64,000 nt of DNA from UBA5158 sp963692955 (GTDB lineage Bacteria; Pseudomonadota; Gammaproteobacteria; DSM-16500): assembly GCA_963692955.1 (NCBI GenBank), contig OY843587.1, positions 1,116,001-1,180,000 on the forward strand. Reading direction: 5' to 3'. Below, piece after piece: positions 35,020 through 43,105 of this stretch (position 1 is the first letter of the stretch; each line of letters starts with the position of its first letter). Under the pieces are notes generated by a model that did no database searches, was not told where the DNA came from, and saw only the letters and a program-made list of their open reading frames with translations. Made by a program: the position numbers and the translations under genes.

Positions 35020-35646
35020 TTACTGTACCGCGGAACATTGATCTTGATAACAAATTTTCAACGCGCTTTTGATCAACGTTTCCGCCGCTTTACGTGATTC
35101 GCCGGTGAAAGGGTATTGCGTATTCGTGTACGTGATTAAATAAATATTTTTAGCGTCGGCGTCGATGTAATATTGAATCCCCGTCAACTGTACTTTTTGA
35201 CATTCAAACACTTGCGCCCACACGCGGAAGCGGTCACCGGACTGCGGTTCCGAGAACGGCGTCCCGACCACACACCCTTTACTCTTCAAACCGCCAGCCA
35301 AGATCTGCGCCATTTGCGTGATGAAATCCGTCGTTTCCACATGAATGGGTTTGGCTTGCGTGCGTTGCGATAAGGTTTGTATATATTCCGTGGGAGGAGG
35401 AGGCGGCGCGTTGCGGCCGAATGGTTTTGGCTGCGCTTGGATGATTTTCAATTCAGCCGGTGAAACTGGCGTGATTTTTTGGTATTTGGCGGTGCTAGGA
35501 TCGTCTTGCAAAACATCCGCGATCGTCGTCCATGACGGGTCCAACGAAAGCGTTACCGTAGCCTGGTCATGCGGCGCGAAAGCATAAACGGGTGCGACTG
35601 CGAAAAACACGGCGCTCGATAAACAGCGGAAAAAAAGTCTTTGCAT
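35020..35646 (-). CDS. Secreted hypothetical protein
   Basis: A 208-residue protein with a signal peptide (FFRCLSSAVFFAVAPVYAFA, cleavage after VYA or AFA). The mature part has a Pro-rich stretch (FGRNAPPPPPTEY) and a C-terminal domain with four cysteines (SKGCVVGTP, FECQKVQL, ICYQDQCSAV), suggesting disulfides in the periplasm. No family recognised. It is convergent with uvrB, with one base between the stops. The 142-bp spacer upstream separates it from tRNA-Val. Confidence 0.75.
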   Translation of the reverse strand: MQRLFFRCLSSAVFFAVAPVYAFAPHDQATVTLSLDPSWTTIADVLQDDPSTAKYQKITPVSPAELKIIQAQPKPFGRNAPPPPPTEYIQTLSQRTQAKPIHVETTDFITQMAQILAGGLKSKGCVVGTPFSEPQSGDRFRVWAQVFECQKVQLTGIQYYIDADAKNIYLITYTNTQYPFTGESRKAAETLIKSALKICYQDQCSAVQ

Positions 35647-35788
35647 ACTAATCCCTTTAAAATAAGTTATTCGATAGTGATTCCAGTTGAAAGTATTGTA
35701 TCATAACTATAATTCAAACTTGCATCGCGGATTTTGTGATGCTATCGTTACCGCCTTTGTGAATTCCGTGATTTATTTGCATATTCAT

Positions 35789-35863
35789 AGGCACGTAGCT
35801 CAGTGGTAGAGCACCACCTTGACATGGTGGTGGTCGGTGGTTCGATCCCACTCGTGCCTACCA
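35789..35863 (+). tRNA. tRNA-Val (GAC)
   Basis: A 75-nt cloverleaf with encoded CCA: acceptor AGGCACG/CGTGCCT, D-arm TAGCTCAGTGGTAGAGC, anticodon loop CTTGACATG with GAC, and T-arm GGTTCGATCCC. It lies 55 bp upstream of thrS on the same strand. Confidence 0.97.
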
Positions 35864-35918
35864 TTCGTTAAGCCTATATATTAAAGTATAAAGAAATTTT
35901 TTGGATGAGAAGATGCGT

Positions 35919-37835
35919 ATGCCGGTCATTACTCTACCTGATGGAAGTCAACGCACGTTTGACCAAGCCGTCACCGTCGCGGAAGTCGCCGCCAATATCG
36001 GCGCGGGTCTCGCCAAAGCAGCGCTCGCGGGCAAAGTTAACGGCAAGCTCGTCGATACTTCACATGAAATTAAAGAAGACGTATCCCTCGCCATCGTCAC
36101 CGACAAAGACCCTGCCGCGTTAGAAGTCGTCCGCCATTCCGCCGCGCATTTGTTAGCGCAAGCGGTAAAAACGCTATTTCCCAGCGCCCAAGTCACGATT
36201 GGTCCAGTCATCGAAGGCGGTTTTTATTATGACTTCGCATTCGAACGGGCTTTTACGCCGGAAGATTTAGGCCGACTCGAAGAAGAAATGAAAAAATTGG
36301 TGAAAGCCGATTTACCCGTCAAGCGCACGGAAATTAAGCGCGATGCAGCGATACAATTTTTTCGCGGCTTAGGCGAAGAATACAAAGCGAAAATTATCGA
36401 AGATATTCCCGCGAACGAAACCTTGACGATGTATCAGCAAGGCGATTTTATCGACTTATGCCGCGGCCCGCACGTGCCCAGCACGGGAAAAATCAAAGCT
36501 TTCAAATTAACGCGCGTCGCCGGCGCCTACTGGCGCGGCGATTCTAAAAATGAAATGCTTCAGCGCATCTATGGCACCGCGTTCCACGACACGAAAGCGT
36601 TGGAACAGCACTTACACGATTTAGAAGAAGCGGAAAAACGCGATCACCGCAAAATCGCTAAGACCCTCGACCTTTTTCATATTCAAGAAGAAGCGCCGGG
36701 CATGGTGTTTTGGCACACGAACGGTTTGATAATCTATCAACAAATTAAAGATTATATTTCTGAAATGATCGGGGCGCGCGGTTACGAACAAGTCGCCACG
36801 CCGCAACTAGTCGATTTAGAATTATGGCGCAAGTCCGGGCATTGGGGTTTATTCAACGAAGAAATGTTTACCGTCGAATCGGAAAAACGCCAGTACGCCG
36901 TCAAGCCTATGAATTGCCCTTGCCACGTTGAAATCTTCAAGCAAGGTTTACGCAGTTACCGTGATTTACCGATCCGCTTCGCTGAGTTCGGCATTTTACA
37001 CCGCAACGAACCGTCTGGCTCTATGCACGGTTTAATGCGAGTGCGCCAGCTCGTCCAAGACGATGCTCATATTTTCTGTACCGAAGACCAGGTACAAAGC
37101 GAAGCCGCGAATTTCATCGAATTACTGCTGAAAGTCTATGCCGATTTCGGCTTTACCGACATCGCCGTGCGCTTGGCCACGCGGCCGGAAAAGCGCATGG
37201 GTAACGACCCCTTGTGGGACAAAGCCGAAGGAGCGCTCGCCCACGCCCTCACCGAAGCAGGGTTAGCCTTCGAAGAACGTCCTGGAGAAGGGGCTTTTTA
37301 CGGTCCAAAAATCGAATTTCACCTCAAAGACAGCCTCAACCGGACCTGGCAATGCGGTACCTTGCAGCTGGATTATTCGACCCCCGGCCGCCTAGATGCC
37401 TATTATATTGATGAAGATAGCACGAAAAAGGTGCCAGTGATGTTGCACCGTGCTATCTTAGGCTCCCTTGAGCGTTTTATCGGGGTTTTACTGGAGCATT
37501 ACGCGGGTAAACTTCCCATTTGGCTGGCACCGACTCAAGCCGTTATTTTGAATATTACGGACCGACAGGCCCCATATGTCACCGAATTAGTAAATATATT
37601 CAAAAAACATGGCATTAGAGTGAAATCGGACTTGAGAAATGAGAAGATCGGCTTTAAAATCCGCGAACACACCTTACAGAACATTCCCTACCTGCTGGTA
37701 GTGGGTGATCGTGAGGCTGACGCGCGCGCTATTTCGGTACGTACCCAGAAGGGTGAAGACCTCGGCAATATGCCGGTGGAGCAGTGTATTGAGCTGCTTC
37801 AGAAAGCCATTGCGCGGCGGAGTAGAATTGACTAG
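35919..37835 (+). CDS. thrS: Threonyl-tRNA synthetase
   Basis: I choose the ATG at 35919 (MPVITLPDGSQ, matching the known ThrS N-terminus), with GAGAAG six bases upstream; earlier TTG and ATG codons are in frame. The product is 638 residues, close to E. coli (642). Order: TGS domain (1-60), editing domain with HSAAHLLAQAVK and CRGPHVPSTG, class II catalytic core with MNCPCHVEIF (zinc Cys), RFAEFGILHRNEPSG and LHRAILGSLERFIGVL, and an anticodon-binding C-terminus. It is followed at 12 bp by infC, with which it forms the classical thrS-infC-rpmI-rplT operon. Confidence 0.98.
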   Translation: MPVITLPDGSQRTFDQAVTVAEVAANIGAGLAKAALAGKVNGKLVDTSHEIKEDVSLAIVTDKDPAALEVVRHSAAHLLAQAVKTLFPSAQVTIGPVIEGGFYYDFAFERAFTPEDLGRLEEEMKKLVKADLPVKRTEIKRDAAIQFFRGLGEEYKAKIIEDIPANETLTMYQQGDFIDLCRGPHVPSTGKIKAFKLTRVAGAYWRGDSKNEMLQRIYGTAFHDTKALEQHLHDLEEAEKRDHRKIAKTLDLFHIQEEAPGMVFWHTNGLIIYQQIKDYISEMIGARGYEQVATPQLVDLELWRKSGHWGLFNEEMFTVESEKRQYAVKPMNCPCHVEIFKQGLRSYRDLPIRFAEFGILHRNEPSGSMHGLMRVRQLVQDDAHIFCTEDQVQSEAANFIELLLKVYADFGFTDIAVRLATRPEKRMGNDPLWDKAEGALAHALTEAGLAFEERPGEGAFYGPKIEFHLKDSLNRTWQCGTLQLDYSTPGRLDAYYIDEDSTKKVPVMLHRAILGSLERFIGVLLEHYAGKLPIWLAPTQAVILNITDRQAPYVTELVNIFKKHGIRVKSDLRNEKIGFKIREHTLQNIPYLLVVGDREADARAISVRTQKGEDLGNMPVEQCIELLQKAIARRSRID

Positions 37836-37847
37836 GAGGAAGACCAG

Positions 37848-38369
37848 ATTAGCGCAGAAAAGAAACCTCGGGTAAATGATGAAATCACCGTTTCTGAGGT
37901 ACGGTTAATTGATGCTGAAGGCAATCAGCTGGGCGTGGTACCAACCCGCCAGGCGATGCAAATTAGCGAAGAATCTGGTTTAGATTTAGTGGAATTATCC
38001 CCCGACGCCAAGCCGCCAGTTTGTAGGGTCATGGATTTTGGAAAGTTCCGTTTCCAGCAGAGTAAGCGTAAAGCTGCCGCTAAGAAAAAACAGAAACAGG
38101 TACACATCAAAGAAATTAAAATCCGTCCCGCGACAGAAGAGGGCGATTATCAAGTGAAATTGCGTAACATCATCCGCTTCTTGAGCGATGGTGATAAAGC
38201 AAAAGTAACGCTGCGGTTCCGGGGACGCGAAATGGCGCATCCAGAATTGGGTTACAAATTGATGGAACGCATAGTGGGTGATTTGACCGAGCACGGGATT
38301 GTGGAACAGCGTCCTAAGTTTGAAGGCCGGCAAATGGTCATGGTTATTGGACCGAAGAAGCAAAAATAA
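37848..38369 (+). CDS. infC: Translation initiation factor IF-3, rare ATT start
   Basis: No ATG/GTG/TTG start fits the conserved N-terminus. The sequence AGGAGGA (37834-37840), overlapping the thrS stop, is followed seven bases later by ATT at 37848, in frame with SAEKKPRVNDEITVSEVRLI, the conserved IF3 beginning. A gene caller would begin only at the GTG at 37935 and lose 29 residues. The full product is 173 residues. C-domain motifs: VHIKEIKIRPATEEGDYQVK, AKVTLRFRGREM. The ATT start is the well-known device by which IF3 limits its own synthesis, since IF3 rejects non-canonical starts. Confidence 0.95.
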   Translation: MSAEKKPRVNDEITVSEVRLIDAEGNQLGVVPTRQAMQISEESGLDLVELSPDAKPPVCRVMDFGKFRFQQSKRKAAAKKKQKQVHIKEIKIRPATEEGDYQVKLRNIIRFLSDGDKAKVTLRFRGREMAHPELGYKLMERIVGDLTEHGIVEQRPKFEGRQMVMVIGPKKQK

Positions 38370-38400
38370 TTTTTTTTTGGAAGTTAGTGGAGTAGATGCA

Positions 38401-38595
38401 ATGCCAAAGTTAAAATCCGTTCGCGGCGCCGCTAAAAGGTTTAAAGCCACTGCAAATGGCTATAAACACCGCGCCACTGGCCGCAATCATATCATGACAA
38501 AGATGACGACTAAACGTAAGCGTCACCTACGTGGTGCTACAGCAGTAGATAAGGTGGATTGCCCGTCAATCGACCAAATGCTGCCTTACTCTTAA
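38401..38595 (+). CDS. rpmI: 50S ribosomal protein L35
   Basis: 64 residues: MPKLKSVRGAAKRFKATANG, YKHRATGRNHIMTKMTTKRK, RHLRG and the C-terminus QMLPYS. The ATG at 38401 is preceded by GGAG. Usual position between infC and rplT; the upstream in-frame extension to 38299 lies inside infC and is not coding. Strongly basic, as expected for an rRNA-binding protein. Confidence 0.98.
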   Translation: MPKLKSVRGAAKRFKATANGYKHRATGRNHIMTKMTTKRKRHLRGATAVDKVDCPSIDQMLPYS

Positions 38596-38610
38596 GGGGA
38601 GAGATAAAAA

Positions 38611-38970
38611 ATGGCAAGAGTTAAAAGAGGCGTCACCGCGCACGCCAAACATAAAAAAGTTTTAGACAAAGCGAAAGGTTATTATGGCGCCCGCAGCCGC
38701 GTATTCCGCGTTGCAAACCAAGCCGTCATTAAAGCCGCGCAATACGCTTACCGCGACCGTAAACAAAAGAAACGTGATTTCCGCAGCCTGTGGATTGTGC
38801 GTATCAACGCAGCGGCGCGTGAATGTGGTTTGTCCTACAGCGTGTTAATGCACGGCTTAAAAGTAGCGGCCATCGAAATCGACCGCAAAGTATTAGCTGA
38901 CATCGCCGTATATGATAAAGCGGCATTTGCTGTGATCGCGGAACAAGCGAAGTCCCGGTTAGCAGCGTAA
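38611..38970 (+). CDS. rplT: 50S ribosomal protein L20
   Basis: 119 residues: MARVKRGVTAHAKHKKVLDK, AKGYYGARSRVFRVANQAVI, FRSLWIVRINAAARECGLSY. A GGGGAGAG ribosome site precedes it. L20 binds 23S rRNA early in 50S assembly and in relatives represses translation of rpmI-rplT. The end of this block is marked by the hairpins at 38977-39037. Confidence 0.98.
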   Translation: MARVKRGVTAHAKHKKVLDKAKGYYGARSRVFRVANQAVIKAAQYAYRDRKQKKRDFRSLWIVRINAAARECGLSYSVLMHGLKVAAIEIDRKVLADIAVYDKAAFAVIAEQAKSRLAA

Positions 38971-38976
38971 TACCAC

Positions 38977-39002
38977 GTTATCGCTTTTAATAAGACGATA
39001 AC
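38977..39002 (+). promoter_or_regulatory. Stem-loop upstream of the pheST terminator
   Basis: GTTATCG (38977-38983) and CGATAAC (38996-39002) form a perfect 7-bp stem with a 12-nt loop, directly before the terminator hairpin. It could stabilise the rplT mRNA end or act as part of a pheST leader. Confidence 0.5.
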
Positions 39003-39010
39003 AACTATAA

Positions 39011-39037
39011 ATAGGGGCTTAGTCCCCTATTTTTTTT
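39011..39037 (+). terminator. Rho-independent terminator or attenuator between rplT and pheS
   Basis: ATAGGGG, loop CTTAGT, CCCCTAT, then seven T residues (39031-39037). It ends the infC-rpmI-rplT transcript about 38 bp before pheS. In E. coli the corresponding position holds the pheST attenuator; no Phe-rich leader peptide is visible here, so a plain or partial terminator is more likely. Confidence 0.88.
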
Positions 39038-39074
39038 GGGACGCAATTTGTGAAAGAGTTATTGGATGTAATTC

Positions 39075-40088
39075 ATGAAAGAGTTAAATGAATTATTACA
39101 GCAAGCCAAGACGGATATCCAAGCGGCCTCCGATTTAAAAAGCTTGGATAACCACCGCGTACACTATCTCGGTAAAAAAGGCCAAATCACTGAATATTTA
39201 AAAAATCTAGGCCACCTGCCTCCCGAAGAAAGACCCATGGTCGGCCAACAGGTCAATACGATTAAACAAGAAATCCAAGCGTTGTTAGAAACACGCACCA
39301 GCACATTGCAAACCGCGCACATCAACAATCAATTAGCTTCTGAAACCATAGACATCACGCTCCCTGGCCGCCGCCAAGATTTCGGCAGCATTCATCCGGT
39401 GACGAAAACACGCGAGCGCTTAGAAGCTTTGTTCGCGCAAATGGGTTTCACCGCCGAAGACGGGCCGGAAATCGAAGATGATTATCATAATTTCGCCGCG
39501 TTAAATATTCCTGACTTACATCCCGCGCGCGCCATGCAAGATACGTTTTATTTTGAAGACGGGGCGTTGCTGCGCACGCACATGTCGCCGGTGCAAATCC
39601 GTGTGATGGAAAACAACAAACCGCCGATCCGCATCATCGCGATGGGACGCGTGTACCGTCGCGATTTTGATTTAACGCATACGCCGATGTTTCATCAAAT
39701 CGAAGGCCTGATGATAGATGAAAACGTTAGCTTGGCGGATTTGAAAGGAATGTTAATTCATTTCTTGCAAGCCTTCTTCGAAGCGCCCGTGCCGATCCGT
39801 TTCCGCGCTTCCTATTTTCCGTTCACCGAGCCTTCTGCGGAAGTCGATATCGGCTGCGTTATTTGTAAAGGCGACGGCTGTCGCATTTGCAAAAATACCG
39901 GTTGGTTGGAAGTCTTAGGTTGCGGCATGGTGCATCCGAACGTGTTAAAAATGGCGGGCATAGATAGCGAGCGTTATACCGGTTGGGCATTCGGTTTAGG
40001 CATAGACCGCTTGGCGATGCTGCGTTACGGTATTAACGACTTGCGTTCATTATTCGAAAATGATTTACGTTTTCTGAAGCAGTTTTAA
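39075..40088 (+). CDS. pheS: Phenylalanyl-tRNA synthetase alpha subunit
   Basis: 337 residues (E. coli 327). An N-terminal coiled coil (KELNELLQQAKTDIQAASDL) contacts tRNA. The class II core has DTFYFEDGALLRTHMSP, MFHQIEGLMIDENVSLADLK, FRASYFPFTEPSAEVDI and WAFGLGIDRLAMLRYGI. An extra cysteine-rich insertion (CVICKGDGCRICKNTGWLEV) has four cysteines and may bind zinc, as in several PheS proteins. It forms the alpha2beta2 enzyme with PheT, encoded 15 bp downstream. Confidence 0.98.
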   Translation: MKELNELLQQAKTDIQAASDLKSLDNHRVHYLGKKGQITEYLKNLGHLPPEERPMVGQQVNTIKQEIQALLETRTSTLQTAHINNQLASETIDITLPGRRQDFGSIHPVTKTRERLEALFAQMGFTAEDGPEIEDDYHNFAALNIPDLHPARAMQDTFYFEDGALLRTHMSPVQIRVMENNKPPIRIIAMGRVYRRDFDLTHTPMFHQIEGLMIDENVSLADLKGMLIHFLQAFFEAPVPIRFRASYFPFTEPSAEVDIGCVICKGDGCRICKNTGWLEVLGCGMVHPNVLKMAGIDSERYTGWAFGLGIDRLAMLRYGINDLRSLFENDLRFLKQF

Positions 40089-40103
40089 CGAGGTTTTCCT
40101 GTC

Positions 40104-42482
40104 ATGAAATTCAGTGAATCTTGGTTACGTGAATGGGTCAATCCCTCATTAGACCGCAAACAATTAGCCGATGCGATTACCATGGCGGGCCTTGAAGTCG
40201 AGTCAGTGTCTCACGTCGCGGAAAAATTTAGCGGCGTGGTGGTCGGCGAAGTTATTTCCGTCGCGAAACATCCGGAAGCGGAACGTTTAAATATTTGTGC
40301 CGTCAATGCCGGCAAAGATAAAACGCTGACGATAGTGTGCGGCGCGAGTAACGTCAAAGCCGGCATGAAATATCCGGCCGCGTTAGAAGGCGCGGTGTTA
40401 GGCAATAACATCGTTATCAAAAACACAAAACTGCGCGGCGTCATGTCCGATGGCATGTTGTGTTCCCCGCAAGAATTAGGTTTAGGCGAAGACGCCGAAG
40501 GTTTATTAGAATTACCGAAAGACGCGCCGGTCGGCAAAGATGTTTGGGATTTTTTAAATTTACAAGATCACTTGATCGACGTTTCCATCACACCGAACCG
40601 CGGCGATTGTTTAGGGCTGCGCGGTTTAGCGCGCGATATTTCCGCGATCACACGCTCTGCTTATACGGATTTGAAAATTCCCGCCGTCAAACCGACGCTC
40701 AAAGACACCCTGCCGGTTAGCATAGAACAAAAAGAATCTTGCCCCACCTATACCGGCCGCATCATCCGCAACGTCGCCACCAACACGCCGACACCGATTT
40801 GGATGCGCGAACATTTACGCCGCTATGGCATCCGCTCCATCAGCGCGGTCGTCGATATCACCAACTATGTCATGTTGGAACTCGGCCAGCCTATGCATGC
40901 GTTCGATTTCGATAAACTAGTCGGCGGCATCCAAGTGCGGTTATCCAAACTCGGCGAAAAACTCGCTCTGTTAGACGGCAGCGAAGCGACGCTGGACGAT
41001 AAAACCTTAGTGATCGCCGACCATGAAAAACCCGTCGCGCTTGGGGGTGTGATGGGCGGTATGAATTCTTGCGTCACCGCCGAAACAAAAAATATTTTTT
41101 TTGAAGCTGCGTTTTTTAAAATCGCTCCCGTCGCGCGCGCGTGCCGCCATTATCGTGTGAATTCAGATTCCGCGTATCGCTATGAACGCGGCGTCGATCC
41201 GACTTACCAACGCACCGCTCTTGAACGGGCCACGCAGTTGGTATTGGCTATCGCCGGCGGCGAAGCAGGGCCTGTGACCGAAGTGTCTTATCCAGAATTG
41301 CTGCCGCAACCTGTCACGATTAGTTTACGCGCAGCGAAAATTAAAGCGTTATTAGGCTGTGAAATCACGGACGGTGAAATCGAAGCTATTTTTGAATACC
41401 TTGGTTTTCAAAATAAAAAAAGCAAAGACGGCTGGGAAGTCACCGCCCCCGCGCGGCGTTCTGACATTCTGATCGAAGTCGATTTAATCGAAGAAATCGG
41501 CCGGCTGTATGGTTTTGATAAAATTCCTATGCATCACTACGCGTCGGCGTTGCAAATTTCCACGAGCGCGGAAATTGAAGTGCCGTTAAGCCGTTTCCGC
41601 CACGCGTTATCCGATTTAGGTTTTCAAGAAGTCGTGACCTACAGTTTCATCGATCCAAAATTACAAGCGCTATTCGATCCAGGATTAGCGCCCAAAGCGT
41701 TAAAAAATCCGATGAGTGTTGACATGTCCGTGATGCGCACCAGCTTATGGCCGGGTTTGATCGGCGCGCTACTTTACAATTTAAATCGTCAGCAAGCGCG
41801 CGTCAGAATTTTCGAAAACGGTTTGCGGTTTATCGACACTCCTAATGGTCTCACGCAAGAAACTGTCTTGAGCGGTTTAGTCACCGGCTCCGCTGAGCCC
41901 GAGCAATGGGGGTCGAAAAGCCGCGCAGTGGATTTCTTCGACTTAAAAGGTGACTTAGAAAACTTATTCAAATTAACGCATGACCAAAAACATTTTAGCT
42001 TTGTGCCAGCGACCTACCCAGCCTTGCATCCAGGCCAAACCGCGCAGATTTTACGTAAGGGACGCTTGTTAGGAATCATAGGCAGCTTGCACCCATCGCT
42101 GATGCGCGCTCTAAAAATCGACGGGAAGGTATTTCTGTTTGAACTGTTTTTGAACGAATTAGAGCGCTTAGACCCATTAAAAATGACCGATATCTCAAAG
42201 TTCCCGGAAATTCGCCGCGATCTCGCAATTTTAATCGATCAGTCTGTACCGGCTCAGGCACTTCAGTATACAATTAGGGAAGTAGCAGGAGATTTACTGA
42301 AAGAAGTTGATATATTTGATCTTTATCAGGGGAAAGGGATTGAGCCAGGCCGCAAGAGTATCGCCTTGGCGTTGACCCTGCAACATCAATCGCGCACTCT
42401 GGTAGATGATGAAGTCGCAGCAGTGATGAATAAGGTGATAGTTGCACTTAACAGTCAATTTAACGCTGAATTAAGAGGCTAA
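40104..42482 (+). CDS. pheT: Phenylalanyl-tRNA synthetase beta subunit
   Basis: 792 residues, close to E. coli (795). An N-terminal tRNA-binding EMAP-like domain (VVVGEVISVAKHPEAERLNI), B3/B4 editing domain (GRIIRNVATNTPTPIWMREH, FDFDKLVGG), B5 domain, a catalytic-like core (IEEIGRLYGFDKIP) and a C-terminal ferredoxin-like anticodon-binding domain (KFPEIRRDLAILIDQSVPAQ). It follows pheS by 15 bp and is followed at 4 bp by ihfA, the standard gammaproteobacterial order. Confidence 0.98.
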   Translation: MKFSESWLREWVNPSLDRKQLADAITMAGLEVESVSHVAEKFSGVVVGEVISVAKHPEAERLNICAVNAGKDKTLTIVCGASNVKAGMKYPAALEGAVLGNNIVIKNTKLRGVMSDGMLCSPQELGLGEDAEGLLELPKDAPVGKDVWDFLNLQDHLIDVSITPNRGDCLGLRGLARDISAITRSAYTDLKIPAVKPTLKDTLPVSIEQKESCPTYTGRIIRNVATNTPTPIWMREHLRRYGIRSISAVVDITNYVMLELGQPMHAFDFDKLVGGIQVRLSKLGEKLALLDGSEATLDDKTLVIADHEKPVALGGVMGGMNSCVTAETKNIFFEAAFFKIAPVARACRHYRVNSDSAYRYERGVDPTYQRTALERATQLVLAIAGGEAGPVTEVSYPELLPQPVTISLRAAKIKALLGCEITDGEIEAIFEYLGFQNKKSKDGWEVTAPARRSDILIEVDLIEEIGRLYGFDKIPMHHYASALQISTSAEIEVPLSRFRHALSDLGFQEVVTYSFIDPKLQALFDPGLAPKALKNPMSVDMSVMRTSLWPGLIGALLYNLNRQQARVRIFENGLRFIDTPNGLTQETVLSGLVTGSAEPEQWGSKSRAVDFFDLKGDLENLFKLTHDQKHFSFVPATYPALHPGQTAQILRKGRLLGIIGSLHPSLMRALKIDGKVFLFELFLNELERLDPLKMTDISKFPEIRRDLAILIDQSVPAQALQYTIREVAGDLLKEVDIFDLYQGKGIEPGRKSIALALTLQHQSRTLVDDEVAAVMNKVIVALNSQFNAELRG

Positions 42483-42486
42483 TAAA

Positions 42487-42810
42487 ATGGCACTAACCAA
42501 AGCGGACATTTCGGAACAGCTGTTTCAGGAAATAGGTTTAACCAAGCGCGAAGCAAAAGAAATCGTCGAATTATATTTTCATCGTCTTACTAACGCATTG
42601 AAGAATGGTCAGCAAGTCAAACTGTCTGGCTATGGTAATTATGAATTGCACGATAAGAATGAACGTCCCGGTAGAAATCCAAAAACCGGCGAAGAAATTC
42701 CCGTGTCCGCGCGCCGCGTCGTGACCTTCCGTAGCGGCCAGAAATTACGTGCCCGCGTTGAAAAGTATGCCGGCAAAGCCGATCAAAAATCAGAAAGCGA
42801 AGAAGAATAA
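42487..42810 (+). CDS. ihfA: Integration host factor alpha subunit
   Basis: 107 residues: MALTKADISEQLFQEIGLTK, the DNA-bending arm with the conserved RPGRNPKTGEEIPVSARRVV, and a longer acidic end (DQKSESEEE) than in E. coli (99 residues). IHF bends DNA sharply in transcription, recombination and phage integration. It sits at the end of the pheST unit as usual. Confidence 0.97.
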   Translation: MALTKADISEQLFQEIGLTKREAKEIVELYFHRLTNALKNGQQVKLSGYGNYELHDKNERPGRNPKTGEEIPVSARRVVTFRSGQKLRARVEKYAGKADQKSESEEE

Positions 42811-42846
42811 TCAAATCCGCTAAATCTCTCTATTTTAAATTCTTTA

Positions 42847-42866
42847 CCTCTCCTTCATGGGAGAGG
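42847..42866 (+). terminator. Hairpin after ihfA, probable terminator
   Basis: CCTCTCC (42847-42853) pairs with GGAGAGG (42860-42866) around a 6-nt loop. The downstream tract TGTATCTTTT is only moderately T-rich, so efficiency is uncertain. Confidence 0.6.
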
Positions 42867-42957
42867 CTGTATCTTTTAAAATGAAATAAGTTGTAAATAA
42901 AAGTTCGCATCACAACCGAACGGTATTATACTCTCCCACGCTTAATTAGAGGAATAA

Positions 42958-43034
<77 letters not shown>

Positions 43035-43105
43035 AGTTTTTTGACGTGTATTGTTTGATCGACTAAGATGTTAGAGGAATATTACGACGACAAGGATGGT
43101 CACAC

